A stretch of 64,000 nucleotides of DNA from Dasypus novemcinctus (lineage: Eukaryota > Chordata > Mammalia > Cingulata > Dasypodidae): the NCBI RefSeq assembly GCF_030445035.2, contig NC_080673.1, positions 41,474,365 through 41,538,364 on the forward strand. Direction: 5' to 3'. Made by a program: the position numbers and the translations under genes. Of the stretch, positions 48,672 through 59,817 are shown one piece after another. Under the pieces are notes generated by a model. The model saw nothing but the letters and a program-made list of their open reading frames with translations. It had not been told where the DNA came from and ran no database searches. Within the stretch, counting starts at the first letter, position 1; every line of letters starts with the position of its first letter.

Positions 48672-49019
48672 CTGTCAAAAACAACATTAATGATATTAAT
48701 GTTTCACAATGGAATTTCACCTTCAGTTATCAAAATATCTTTCAGGTACTTGCAGGAACTATTACATCAGGCATTTGCTCATTTTGAACTGCCTGGCTGT
48801 TCCTGGAAGGACACCCTTGAAACATCAAACTAAATAAAGCTTTGCAGTTTGTCTAAAACAATCTACACAACTAGCTTAATAAGACAGGGAAGGAAAGCAA
48901 ATTAATTAGAGGGATTTAAACAAGAACAACAACAAAATAATAACGGGAAAGAGGAAAGGAGCCCTGCAAATGAACACCCACATAATCAGCAGGTAAGGAT
49001 GTGCGCCCAGCTAACATAC

Positions 49020-49198
49020 CTGATAGAGAGAGCGGACACTCGGCTGGAAGACCATGTTGGTGTTGAGCAGAAAAGAGCGCAGGAGCGGCTGGGGATAGCT
49101 GGCTAGCTGAGTAATGATCCCAATAAGTAGCAAATTAACATGCAAAGAGTTCTCCAGCATGTTCTCCAGCTTTGACAGGACCACGCTGATAAATGGGC
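49020..49198 (-). CDS. FHIP1A: FHIP1A internal exon (NTNMVFQPSV)
   Basis: This exon is 179 bp; acceptor 'ttcctgcag', donor gtatgt. After a shared Gly, 59 codons run PFISVVLSKLENMLENSLHV to MVFQPSVRSLYQ. This is the best-conserved block of the FHIP family and is predicted to be all-helical. Confidence 0.97.
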
Positions 49199-49496
49199 CT
49201 GCAGGAAGAATACAGGGCTTCAGGACTGGTGGCCATACAGGGATATTTTTCCTTGACAACTAAGGAGCTACTGGAGCCACAGCTCCCAAACTACCACAGG
49301 CCCCAGGTACAGACCCAGACATGCCAAACACGGCCAGCTCTCCTGACTCAAAACAAAAACAAACCACCCCCCACCAAAAGAAAGCAGAAAATATGCATGG
49401 GAACTAATATTTCCACTCGACAAATACTTTCAATGCTGGAAATTATAACAGCTCTTTTAAAAAAAATCAGACCATAAATAATTTGGGTTTTAAAAA

Positions 49497-49602
49497 ATTT
49501 TTTAATTCATTTATTTTTGTTTTTTAGGAGGTACGAGGGATTGAATCCAGGACCTCACACATGGGAAGTAAACCTTCAACCACTAAGCTACATCCACTCC
49601 CC
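49497..49602 (-). mobile_element. short tRNA-derived SINE (antisense)
   Basis: About 106 bp: 'gttttttaggaggtacgagg ... ttgaatccaggacctcacac ... actaagctacatccactccc'. A duplication of about 20 bp with two mismatches (starting AATAATTT) flanks it at 49477-49496 and 49603-49622. Confidence 0.85.
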
Positions 49603-49747
49603 AATAATTTAAGTTTTAAAAATTAAAACATACATTTCCACACTATTTCTGCATTTCTTGAGGCTGCCAGTGCTCAAAAACATGACATGTACCATCTCAT
49701 GATACTGTAGGGCTTCATATAAATATTAGAGGCCATAAAAACTTTTA

Positions 49748-50160
49748 TTTTATTTTATTTTATTTTTTTAATCTTTCTTCTTTTTTTTTTTTTTTAAGAT
49801 TTTATTTTTTTTATTTATTTAATTCCCCTCCCCTCCCCCGGTTGTCTGTTTTCTGTGTCTTTTTGCTGCGTCTTGTTTCTTTGTCCGCTTCTGTTGTCGT
49901 CAGCGGCACGGGAAGTGTGGGCGGCGCCATTCCTCGGCAGGCTGCTCCCTCCTTCGCGCTGGGCGGCTCTCCTTATGGGTGCACTCCTTGCGCGTGGGGC
50001 TTCCCTACGCGGGGGACACCCTGTGTGGCACGGCACTCCTTGCGCGCATCAGCACTGCACATTGGCCAGCTCCACACGGGTCAAGGAGGCCTGGGGCTTG
50101 AACCGCGGACCTCCCATGTGGTAGACGGACGCCCTAACCACTGGGCCAAAGTCCGTTTCC
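49748..50160 (-). mobile_element. DAS-type SINE, long form (antisense)
   Basis: A full-length minus-strand copy with an expanded tail ((TTTTA)n then T-rich). A perfect 15 bp duplication CCATAAAAACTTTTA lies at 49733-49747 and 50161-50175. CpG content is still high, so the insertion is probably young. Confidence 0.93.
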
Positions 50161-50175
50161 CCATAAAAACTTTTA

Positions 50176-51385
50176 GTATTGCAAACATCTTTGTATTATT
50201 AAAGAATACCAACCACATATAAGCTATGTGTACCAAACATCAACACTGTGAATAGGGATGGTCTACCTCAAACATGCACTGTGAAAAAGATTCTTCTTTG
50301 TCAAGCATCAAAACATGGAAGAACGAGAAGAAGACAAAGACAAGGGGTGAGGGAGGCCCTAGGCTGTACTTTCAGTGGCCCCGTGCAACTCAGCAACAAT
50401 ACGTTAATTTTAAGATGAAGGAGAAGGGATTCAGTTTTGGGAGACAGTTTGTGCCACAGGTTCCTTAAAAAAAGAAAATACACATGACTATAAAAGCAAT
50501 TCATATAAAAATTAGACAAAAAGGAATGTCTATTAATTGGGTCACTAGAAAATTAATATTTTATGTCTGAGTCTACTGAAGGCAGGGAAAAATAAAGAGA
50601 AAAGATCTGATATCAAAAAAATTATTTGTAGATCTTTTAAATTTTTACCATAAAACTATTCCATTAAGTCCATTAAGAATTTTGTATTTCCCCAGTGAAG
50701 CTACTGATGTTGCCACTAAACCACAGCACATCTAAAACAAAAGCACACCATTTTGATGAATAAACATGCCTCATAAAGACTTTACTAACAATATGAGAGT
50801 AACAAAAACATACTTCATCACAAGATGTTTCATCAAAGTCCTAGTGGTAGAAGAAAGTAAAGCCCTTTGCAGGGAAATAGAACCTGTCTGTGAGAATGGA
50901 AACACCAAACCTAAACTTTTTACTAACACAGACAAGTAAGAGAGTACTGGTCAATATTCCTATCTCCAGGAATACAGAGAATGTCTCTCAGGGGACTCAT
51001 AAAACTTGAAAGTTACCAAACCTTGATGTGTTGAGTTGTCCTCTGTTTAGCTTCAGTTTCCCCATCCTTGGGATGGGTGGCAGAGTTCCCCAGTCACTCT
51101 TCTACCAGAAAGTCCTTAGAGAAGCTTACAAAACAAAACCTGTAGAGTTTGCCAAACATTCAGAAACTCCAGACTGGAAGCCCAGTTTGAAAGCAACTAA
51201 TGATTTTCTCATCAAGGACTCCTGAAAAGCCACTGGTAACTTTTCTTATGGCATCGCAACACAATTTTGGCTTCCAGGTAGAGCTTCAAGGAGAAGGCTG
51301 CTTCCCCTCACCCTCCTCAGCTCTGGACCTAGACCTTGCCCATTCCCCTCTCGCCCAGGGCAGTCCCTGGCTCTGTATCTATTCT
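50176..51385 (-). other. FHIP1A intron, 50.2-51.4 kb
   Basis: I recognise nothing here. Confidence 0.4.
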
Positions 51386-51506
51386 CTTCAGGCAGGTCCA
51401 TGAAATCATATTTAGGTTTGTAGACTCTTCCATAAAACATACATCCCAAATGTGATCTTTCAACTTTCTTTTCACGGTCCCAGATCACATTTGGCCTCAT
51501 TCGGCC
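51386..51506 (-). other. exon-like open frame of unknown identity
   Basis: On the minus strand, 'catgttttag' is followed by an open frame DGRMRPNVIWDREKKVERSH and then LGCMFYGRVYKPKYDFMDLP. The composition (charged and aromatic residues, few repeats) looks protein-like, and the start coincides with an acceptor-like AG. I find no matching donor near the right-hand end of the coding-like part. The stretch is not part of the FHIP1A frame: the exons on either side join directly as PFTG|PFIS. It could be a pseudogene fragment, a cassette exon or chance. I do not recognise the protein. Confidence 0.3.
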
Positions 51507-51510
51507 ATCC

Positions 51511-52195
51511 TAAAACATGAAAGTTCCTGATCATGCAAGGGTCAGGGGAGACCACTATAAGGGGAACAAAACAAAGTAAAACAGCTTGAACTCCACCCTG
51601 TTGAGAGTAAGAGCGTGTTAGCATTTTCTCACTTGAATGATAGAATATTAGGTTAAAGTCAGCAGACTCTCATTATCCACTATTGACATTAATTACAACT
51701 TACTAGCTATGTGCAATAAAACACATATATTTAAAAACCCTTTCAAATTCCTGTATTATTCTTACTGGTTCAAGCACTTAAAAAAAAACTGCTTAGCAAA
51801 AACCAGTTACTACAAGAACACTGGCCAGCAACTGAAAATCAGAGAACTCAACTACAATTCAGAAAGTCAAACGTGTGTAAGGAGGAGTGAAAGGTAGTTT
51901 TTTCCTCTTCTCCTAGGAAGAAACTCCCTACCCATAAAATATTTAATTTTTCAGAAATAAGGTTATCTCCATCACCCCTCCTTGTCATTCATGTCCCCCC
52001 CCTCAAGTGCCCTATCCCCTTCCTGAAATAACTCACACCCTCCCTCCTGTATTTTCTAACTCCCAGAATGTAGTCCCATCAATTCTGTGCCTTGGAAAAG
52101 GTCTCCGTCATATCCCCTATCAGCACTGCCTTAGGCCAGAGTCTTATCTTTTCTTGTATGGACTCCAGCACCAGTTTTTCTATTTTAATTGAGAC
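51511..52195 (-). other. FHIP1A intron, 51.5-52.2 kb
   Basis: No element recognised apart from AT-rich and T/C-rich stretches. Confidence 0.4.
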
Positions 52196-52349
52196 AAAAA
52201 TGATTTAAAAAAGAAAATTAAAACAGTATAAAATTATACAATGGAAAACAGGCCTCCTCCCTCGAGGCAACCCCTACTAACAAATAGAGTCTAGTGTATT
52301 CTTCCAGAAATGTTTTCTGTATGTAATAAAATAATACTAGAATGGTTGC

Positions 52350-52560
52350 TGAAAGCATTTAATAAGCATGTACTATATGCCAGACAGTGTTCTAAACACT
52401 TCTCATGGGTCAGGTCACTTAATACAACCCTAGGAAGCATGTTTATTATTTGTCCTCATTTAAAAATGAGGCACAATGCTGAACACACATTGTAAATGAT
52501 GGAGAAAGAATTCAGACTCTGTCTCCAGTGCTTGTTCTCTTAACCAGCATACTATCTTGC
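52350..52560 (-). repeat. MIR SINE (antisense)
   Basis: Reverse MIR: 'atgtactatatgccagacag', 'acttaatacaaccctaggaa', 'gaattcagactctgtctcca', 'tcttaaccagcatactatct'. Confidence 0.75.
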
Positions 52561-52940
52561 CTTCTAGGATGTGTGCGTGTGTGTTTATGTATGCATGTGC
52601 ACCTCCCTCCTGGTATTCTTTCAAAAAAACAAATGACAACATTCTCTTCGCATTGCTCTGTACCATGCTTTTCCTGTTACTATATCCTGGAGACTGTCCC
52701 ATGTTGGCACAGAGAGCTGCGTCATTCACCTCAAGAGTCAGTGGGTGCTGCATAAGTAAAGCAGTCTCCCCCGGGTGGGCATCTGGGCTGTTTCCAGTCT
52801 TCTATCATAAAGAATGCTGCAGTGGACATCCTTGTGTATACATCATTTTCACACATAAGTATAAATACCCCCTGTGAAATGTTCCTAAGAAACAAAATTA
52901 CTGCATCAAAGTATTGGTGCACTTTGAATTTCAATAAGAC
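52561..52940 (-). mobile_element. old L1 3'-region fragment (antisense)
   Basis: Reverse L1-like text: 'gggctgtttccagtcttcta', 'aagaatgctgcagtggacat', 'ccttgtgtatacatcatttt', 'cctaagaaacaaaattactg'. L1-like sequence also precedes the MIR (about 52,200-52,345), so the MIR may lie within it. Confidence 0.65.
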
Positions 52941-52959
52941 TGTAAGAGCCTTTCACTTA

Positions 52960-53555
52960 ATCTTCCTGGTACCAACCTCTCCTTGCTCTAGTATTTCCCA
53001 CACTATATGGAGGGTAGCTTTTTCAAACAGACCCCACATATCACTCCCCAACTTTGAACACTTCAGGACCTTCTTAACTTCCAAGGGCACAAGGTTTTAT
53101 TCCTCAGCTTGGCCCAAAAGCCCAACATAACCTGATATTAGCCAAGTTTTCCAGCCTCATTTCCCACCCTCTCTGCCCCACATGCTCCATGCTTTAGACA
53201 TTCTCCTCTCAAAATACCCCATCGCTGTCAGGCTCTCTTGCCTTCCCTCTGCCTGCACTACCTCTGGTCGTTTCCTCTGCCTGCACTACCATTCTCATCC
53301 ACTTTTACCTGTAAATTTCTATTCACTGTCCCACCCCTCCTCTGTGAAGCCCCACTCTACCCCCCTTCACTGAGCTCCCAAGGATGTGACGTACAATGAC
53401 TAATTATGCATTTCTCACTAAAAAGAGTATAGTTCCTTGCTGATGTCTGCTCTGAAAGTCTGTGAACTCCATTTTTGTGTCCTTAATGCCTAGCATAGAG
53501 GCTGCCAAATATTAAGGCATCAATAAAAGGTTGCTAAATGCATGAGTAAATAAAA
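52960..53555 (+). repeat. L2 LINE 3' region (sense)
   Basis: Diverged L2: 'ccacccctcctctgtgaagc', 'gtctgtgaactccatttttg', 'cttaatgcctagcatagagg', 'caataaaaggttgctaaatg'. Confidence 0.6.
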
Positions 53556-53579
53556 CAAATTAAACAAAGGAATACTTTG

Positions 53580-53937
53580 GGAAGTGGCTGTGGCTCAAGC
53601 GATTGGGCTTATTCTGCCTACCACATGGGAGGCCCCGGGTTAGGTTCCTGGTGCCTCCTGGAGAAGGTGAGCTGGCACAAGGGGCATGCGCAATGGACAG
53701 GCATGGCAAGCTGATGCAACAAAAAGAGGCAAAAGAGGAAAGACAACGAGAGACACAACAAACCAGGGAGCTGAGGTGGCTCAGGTGATTGAGTGCCTAT
53801 CTCCCATACAGGAGGTCCCAAATTGGGATAATGGTGCCTCCTAAAGGAGACAAGCACACAGCAAATGGACACAGAGAGCAGAGAGCAACCTCAAACAATG
53901 AGGGGGAGGGGATAAATAAGTAAATCTTTAAAAAAAA
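53580..53937 (+). mobile_element. dimeric DAS-type SINE, sense
   Basis: Two tRNA-like heads in tandem (about 53580-53665 and 53768-53850) followed by one body and tail. A single perfect duplication AAACAAAGGAATACTTTG lies at 53562-53579 and 53935-53952 (the first A's merge with the tail). The dimer therefore inserted as one unit. Confidence 0.88.
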
Positions 53938-54326
53938 CAAAGGAATACTTTGATTTTACTGGGAAGCAAATTCATCCTAGTGGAAATCAGGATTCCCTGG
54001 TGAGAAGGAAGTTAAGTCTAATACTACAGAGCATACTCAGAAGTTTGAAAACTATAAAGTTCATAGAAAAGGACAGAGAAAAAGTATTTCCTAACGCTGT
54101 GTACAAGTTTCAAAGGAGAAAAAATCAAGTTAAAATTACATATGTATCAAAAAACTCACATTCTGTTTTGTCAGTTCTCAGGTGTATCTTATGCTAACTA
54201 TTGATGTTATTTAATAAAGCGTTACATTAGCTTCTTTTTTTCCTCTTTAGCCCTAAGCTATGCTTTGTTTCCTCAAATTACATACTTCCCAGAGATGAAG
54301 CCCCTTTGTTTTAAAAAGTTGGCATT

Positions 54327-54600
54327 GGGGAAGCGGCTGTGACTCAATCAGTTGGGTTCCCGTCTACCATGTGGGAGGCCCTGGGTTTGCATCCCGGGAC
54401 CTCCTTGTGAAGGCAGGCTCACCCGCATGCCACGGTGCCAGCCCGCAAGCGCCGCGGAGAGCCACTCAGCAAGGTGACGCAACAAAAAAGGAGACACGTA
54501 AAAACACAGAAGAGCGCGCAGCAAACGGACACAGAGAGCAGACAGCAAGCAAGTCACGGGGGGGGGGGGTGTGGGGGGTGGAATATTAAAAAAAAAAAAA
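54327..54600 (+). mobile_element. DAS-type SINE, sense
   Basis: Head 'ggggaagcggctgtgactca', body with 'agcaaggtgacgcaacaaaa', a G-rich stretch (about 54558-54580) and an A tail. It is flanked by a near-perfect duplication around AGTTGGCATT / AGTGGCATT. Confidence 0.88.
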
Positions 54601-54609
54601 AGTGGCATT

Positions 54610-55720
54610 CTAGAAAATAATCTTCATTAGTCACATCATAAGTGGCCCTGATGTCCTATGAGAAGACAGCAGGACAAAGCCTGGGGTTTCCTGCTGGGCG
54701 GGAGTGCACGGGGCAGGCCATCAGCAAACCTGTGACGTGGGGGAGGTTAATTCTGCCCTTTTCCCTCTGACTGAGCTCTCCCCCGCTCTTCAGTCAGCCA
54801 GAGCCCTCCAGCCCCCAACTTTTATCAAGTGGGAGAAGTGAGAACATCTAATCCTTTTTATATATGATTGACTGACTGACTGAATTTTAATTAAAATGCA
54901 TTCACACTGAAATATTATATCAATTATAACCTCAAGCTCTTTAATTGTGGAATTAAAAGCTTTCTCCCTGTTTAAATAGTCAGGCATCAGTAAATAGATG
55001 AATAAAGACTGGGACAAGACAGTACAAGATGTCCTAGAAATTATATTAGCCCAGAGCTGGACCAGAGGAGATCTGATTTAGGCTATGCTGGGTGACCCAA
55101 GGAGGTGGGAGCACGGTCCCTCTTCACCAAGCTGCTCCCTGCTTGCCAGGGAAGGACCGGGCACAACTGAGGCCGCCGGGGCTGCCTGTGGGAACACTGA
55201 TAGTGACCTCCACACAAGCATCCAGCCCTCACAGGAGCAGAGGGTCTGAGGGCCACAGCCACACGTAAGAGTGGCAGCCAAGAGCCACCTGCAAGGCCTG
55301 ACTCCAAAGCCACTGCCTGTCCCTTTGTGTCACTAGTTTCTTCCAGGACCTCTCATTTGCTACTTGACCACCATTGAGAGGCCCAACTCTAGCCTTCCCT
55401 GATCTTAATGAACCTTCTGTGCCAATTCTCTCTGCATCAGGATTGGCAGATTGGGATATTTTGGTTAATATTTAGTGACATTTTCTGTCACAATTCCTCA
55501 CCCCTCCCCTTGTCTGGTATCCTATCCTATCCCTTTGCCTCTTACATGATTTGCCATTATATGAGGGTGTGCCCCTGGTACACACCCATTCTGTCACAGA
55601 GCTAGAACTTTATGTGGGTTTACTCTACTTATTTTTGAGTGAAGATTTTGTGGTTATCTGAAATAGGATCCTAGACAAAAACACAACCACCCCCACTGGC
55701 CTCTGACATATGTACACAGC
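54610..55720 (-). other. FHIP1A intron, 54.6-55.7 kb
   Basis: No element recognised with confidence. Confidence 0.4.
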
Positions 55721-55724
55721 TGCA

Positions 55725-55832
55725 TTAATTCAGAAAGTACTGAGCACCTACTATGTGCTCTGTTCACTATTGAGCTGCTGGGGATAGAGCAAAGAACAAA
55801 CCAGTATCTCTGCCCTCGAGGAGCATGCATTC
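55725..55832 (-). repeat. L2 fragment (antisense)
   Basis: 'gtactgagcacctactatgt', 'ggggatagagcaaagaacaa' and 'gcatgcattctagtggggga' match reverse L2. Confidence 0.75.
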
Positions 55833-55875
55833 TAGTGGGGGAGAAAGATAATAATCTTTTAAAAGTACACATAAA

Positions 55876-56285
55876 AGGAGAAGTGGATTTGGCTCAACAG
55901 ATAAGAGCATCTGCGTACCACACAGGAGGTCCAAGGTTCAAACCCCGAGCCTCCTGACCCATGTGAAGCTGGCCCACGTGCAGTGCTGATGTGCGCATGG
56001 AGTGCCCTGCCACACAGGGGTGTCCCGTGCGTAGGGAGCACCACGTGCAAGGAGTGCACCCTGCACGGAGAGCCACCCTGTGTGAAAAAAGTGCAGCCTG
56101 CCCAGAGCGGCACCGCACACACAGAGAGCTGATGTAGCAAGATGACACAACAAGAAGAGACACAGATTCCCAGTGCCACTGACAAGAATGCAAGTGGACA
56201 AAGAAGAACACACAGCGAATGGACAGAGTGCAGACAATGGGGGGAAGGGGAGAGAAATAAATAAAAAATGAATCTTTAAAAATAA
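55876..56285 (+). mobile_element. DAS-type SINE, long form, sense
   Basis: A full-length sense copy; duplication AAAAGTACACATAAA at 55861-55875 and 56286-56300. The body has lost many CpGs compared with the copy at 49748. Confidence 0.92.
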
Positions 56286-56300
56286 AAAAGTACACATAAA

Positions 56301-56430
56301 GAGAACAGATGTGGCTCAAGCAGTTGAACACCCACCTCTCACAAGGGGGAGGAGGGCCAGATTCGCTTCCAGGTGCCTCATGAAAAAGCAAAATCAAACA
56401 ACAAGCAAAACAAACAAGAAAACCAACTCA
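56301..56430 (+). mobile_element. tRNA-derived SINE, short, sense
   Basis: Head 'gagaacagatgtggctcaag' with an AAACAA-rich tail, directly abutting the target-site duplication of the preceding SINE. Confidence 0.75.
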
Positions 56431-56540
56431 GGGGAGTCAAAGTGGCCCAGTGGTTGAGCACTGGCTTCCCATATACGAGGTCCTGGGTTCAATCCCCAGC
56501 CCCCAGGACCTCAAAACACACACACACACACGAAAATAAG
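56431..56540 (+). mobile_element. tRNA-derived SINE, short, sense, with (CA)n
   Basis: A third head in tandem ('ggggagtcaaagtggcccag', 'gggttcaatccccagccccc'), ending in an (AC)n microsatellite at about 56515-56532. Confidence 0.75.
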
Positions 56541-56898
56541 CACCAAAGAAAAAAGAAATGAGACTAAAGGAAATGAGGCTACTAAATAATATGACTAAAT
56601 TGCTTAGGTGGCTTAATCAGTCCTATTACTTCATCACAGACATACTAAGGGAAGTGACTAAAAGGTAACTTAATTACTAAATTAACCCCTAATTTGCTAA
56701 ACAATGCATTCACTGCAAAAATGACAAAATTAAACTAGATTCAAATTCAGTCATCCCTCTTTGCTCTTTATAAAAATATTTTCACACCTGTTCGGTAAGC
56801 AGATCATTGCTCCTCACCTCCACCTACCTCACTTTCCTGCTCCAATATGTATAAGTACTTTGAAAAGCAGAAACCACAAAACAGTGTAAGGCTGTCAC
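56541..56898 (-). other. FHIP1A intron end next to the large exon
   Basis: AT-rich sequence. I see no element. It contains the donor side of the large exon. Confidence 0.5.
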
Positions 56899-58044
56899 CT
56901 GTGAACGGGGTGCTCTGAGTCCTCCCTTGATGGTGACTGGCAAAGGCAGGCTCATCTCTTGCCCCAAAAGGGGAAGGTACAGTCTCTACAGGAGGAGTTT
57001 CTGCTATAAAAGAGTCAAAGTCGTCATCCTCATCCTCTTCTGGCTCCTTCTTTCCCTCCTCTTCTCCCTCCGTTTCTTCTTTGCTCTCTCCTTCCTTTCT
57101 CTCTTCCTCTTCTGCAGGAAGCAAGGCATCAGATGTGGGGAAACGCGGTTCTATTAAGCCCTCGGGGCCAGAATCCAGCTCCTGAATGATCTGGTTGTAC
57201 TGGGCAATGAAGTCTTCGCTCTCTGGGTTAACAACCATCAGGTTTGCGTCGTGCTTTCCCACAGAGGCAGGGGTTAACACTGAGTTTGATTCTGGGGCTA
57301 CCTCACTTTCGCTCTCTTGTTTTGATTCCTTGGACACAATTTGTACCTGCTCTGACATGCCGCTATCACACTCCTCCTCTGAATCTGTTTCTGACTGAGG
57401 ACTGCGAAGGGGGCCATTGTTCATCAGGGGGCTCTGAACCTCGCTCTGGGCTTCAGTGGCTGATCCTGCCGTTTCCTCCTGTGCATTTCTAGCATCCTCA
57501 GAGTCCTTCTCAGCACACAACCTGTACACCATCACATCATCCTGAAAGTCTGACTCTTCAATGTAGGAGCCTTTGAAGAGCAGAATGGCATTTTTCTTCA
57601 TCTCTTGGATGTGTTTCGGGGGATCAATTGGCACTGGAGGGTCTGAGTTTTCCGGATTCTCATTGGGCCCAGGGGAGTTCATATCAGCCCCTGAGGAGAT
57701 GCCAGTGTCATAGCTGTCATCCCATTCCAGCTCTGTCTGGCTCTTCTCCTTTCTTGGAGCCAGCTGAGAGCCCATCTTACTGGGGAATTGCTGTTGGAGA
57801 CTAAACACAGCAGGGTAGGCTGAAGTCATACTGCTCTCCTCTGTCAGACTCTGGAGAAGTGTCCCAGGGTCTGGGGACTCTCCGTCGTACAGAGTGGACC
57901 ACATGCGGCAGTCTCTCATGCAGTGGAGGATGTTGGTGTGAGCCTCCCAGAGGTACTGCAGGTAGCTGATGTCCAGGGCCTTGCCGTATTCCACAATGCA
58001 GGCTGAAGGAGAGAACATCTCAGGGAGCAGCTGCTCCATGGGCC
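56899..58044 (-). CDS. FHIP1A: FHIP1A large exon with acidic insert
   Basis: This exon is 1146 bp; acceptor 'ggcttgcag', donor gtgaca. It has 381 whole codons, starting PMEQLLPEMFSPSACIVEYG and ending with the conserved STPFT plus a shared Gly. The first ~65 residues are ordered (DISYLQYLWEAHTNILHCMRD). From about WDDSYDTGISSG onward the sequence is rich in Ser, Glu and Asp and low in hydrophobics. A strongly Glu-rich tract (EEEERKEGESKEETEGEEEG...) covers about 57025-57115. An island 'LMVVNPESEDFIAQYNQIIQEL' near 57195-57245 looks helical. The frame is open well past both splice sites, so the boundaries rest on splice consensus and on the phase match with neighbouring exons. Confidence 0.96.
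57692..57709 (-). other. FHIP1A: DTGISS motif in FHIP1A (degron-like)
   Basis: The minus strand encodes D-T-G-I-S-S in the disordered insert, one substitution (T for S) from the D-S-G-x-x-S beta-TrCP phosphodegron pattern. This is motif resemblance only. Confidence 0.3.
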
Positions 58045-58735
58045 CTGCAAGCCAAGGCAGAAACAAGTCAGAACAAGCCCCTGTTTTACACTTCAGGGAG
58101 GTGTTGGCGCAAATATAGTGCGTAGAGATGTGACTCACTTGAGCTGCTAGAACTTTGTTTCATCAGCCACATTGGTTAAAATAAATTTCTGATTAAATGA
58201 TTTCTGAATAATAAAAATGGTTATATTATAAGAAGAAAAGATAGGAACAGAAACTCAGCCCTAACAAGATACAACACCAATATGGGCAAGTCAGATATTG
58301 GCTATGGTCAATGCAAAACTATTATTTGATATCAGTCAGAGAAATAAGAGCTAACAATGACAACCTCTCAGGTTGGTGAGAGGATTAAATTAGGTAATAT
58401 ACTTAACACAGCACCCACGACAGAGGAGGCAATAATTTAAAAGTTTTGAAATTTGATTCCAAGGTAGAAGGCCAGTAACCCATGAATAAACTCTGGGTTC
58501 TTAGAAAAGCCTATTAACTCCTTCTGCCTACTGGGAACTATCAGGATATTGATATGTATCAAACAGTCTCTTACAGAAAAGTCATATTCAACACCAAAAT
58601 TGGCCTTTTAACTTAAGAATGCTTCTTGTGCTACCATATGATACTATGCCTTTGATGTGGAAACCTCCTCATTCAAAGAGCTATTAAAAATATCTGCATT
58701 TAAGTGTGCATTTTCTCACTCAAAAAAATTAATAA
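58045..58735 (-). other. FHIP1A intron, 58.0-58.7 kb
   Basis: No element recognised. Confidence 0.4.
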
Positions 58736-58737
58736 AT

Positions 58738-58945
58738 ATTTTCCTATTCCTTAAATACCTACTATGTGGCAGGTGCTCTGTCAATGCTATCTAATTTAAT
58801 TCTCATAATAACTCTATGTGGTATGTATTATTTTCTGCATTTACAGAAGAAGAAATTGAGTCTCGGCAATGAAAAAAAAACGCAACTACTGAGTGGCAGA
58901 GCCACAACTCAAAACACAGGTTGTCTCATGCCAACCCCTCTGCTT
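58738..58945 (-). repeat. MIR SINE (antisense)
   Basis: Reverse MIR: 'cctactatgtggcaggtgct', 'attctcataataactctatg', 'gagtggcagagccacaactc'. Confidence 0.75.
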
Positions 58946-59139
58946 TTCCTTTGAAGCCTCGCCTTTGTAAGTCTCTCATCTCTTCATTACCTAAATCTCT
59001 ACCAAACTGGATCAGATTTGAGTCTTTAAGAAATAAACATTTACAAGTCATCAGGGTGGACATAATTCACTTTTACAGCTCTACCATGAAAAGCTTAGTG
59101 CTTACCCCTTATCTCTTAAAAAAAATCACATAAAAAAAC

Positions 59140-59355
59140 TACTATCATCAACATTTACTGGGCACTTACTACATGCCCGTCAATCTTCTTAGAGCTTTAC
59201 ATGTCTTAACTCACTTATCCTTGTAACACTCTTTGAAGTAGATAAGTAGTATTTTATAGATGAGAAAAAAAGTTTCGAAAGATTGAGTTATTTGCCCAAG
59301 AAAATGGCACAGCCAAGATTCAGGATTTGAGCTGTTAACCACTGCACAATGATGA
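59140..59355 (-). repeat. MIR SINE (antisense)
   Basis: Reverse MIR: 'gggcacttactacatgcccg', 'cacttatccttgtaacactc', 'ggcacagccaagattcagga'. It lies about 200 bp from the previous MIR in the same orientation. Confidence 0.75.
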
Positions 59356-59439
59356 GATCATCTATCTATCTGACCATCCATCTATTAGGATCTTTTTCTC
59401 TTCTGTAAGGCAACCCTAGAGGCAGTTTACTGGAAAGAA

Positions 59440-59625
59440 GATGGAATATGGAATCCAAAAACTTGCTGGTTATGCAAACTTGAACAAGGCAATTCCTCTC
59501 TCTGAGTTTGTTTCTTCTTCTGTAAAATGGGAATACTACCTTCTTCAATGGATCAAATGTGATAAAACAGGGAAAGAATTTGGCAAGTTGCAGACACTCA
59601 ACAATCATACGTTTAACTTGGATTT
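59440..59625 (+). repeat. MIR SINE (sense)
   Basis: 'caaacttgaacaaggcaatt', 'ctgagtttgtttcttcttct', 'gtaaaatgggaatactacct': a sense MIR, opposite to its two neighbours. Confidence 0.75.
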
Positions 59626-59817
59626 TGAACTGAGGTAAGGTCAGCCACAGGATCATTCTTGAAACAACTTGTTTAGCAAATTAAAACAACATAAGTTTTC
59701 AAGTATGTTTTTTAAAAATTAACAACTGGATAAGAAAATGGAAGATATTCACAATATCTTCCTAACAAGAAAACACGCTTAAGATACAGTTTATTATACC
59801 ACCACATAAAATCATTA

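Noticed and set aside
56927..57492. Plus-strand open frames opposite the FHIP1A exon
   Set aside because: They are shadows of the real minus-strand coding sequence.
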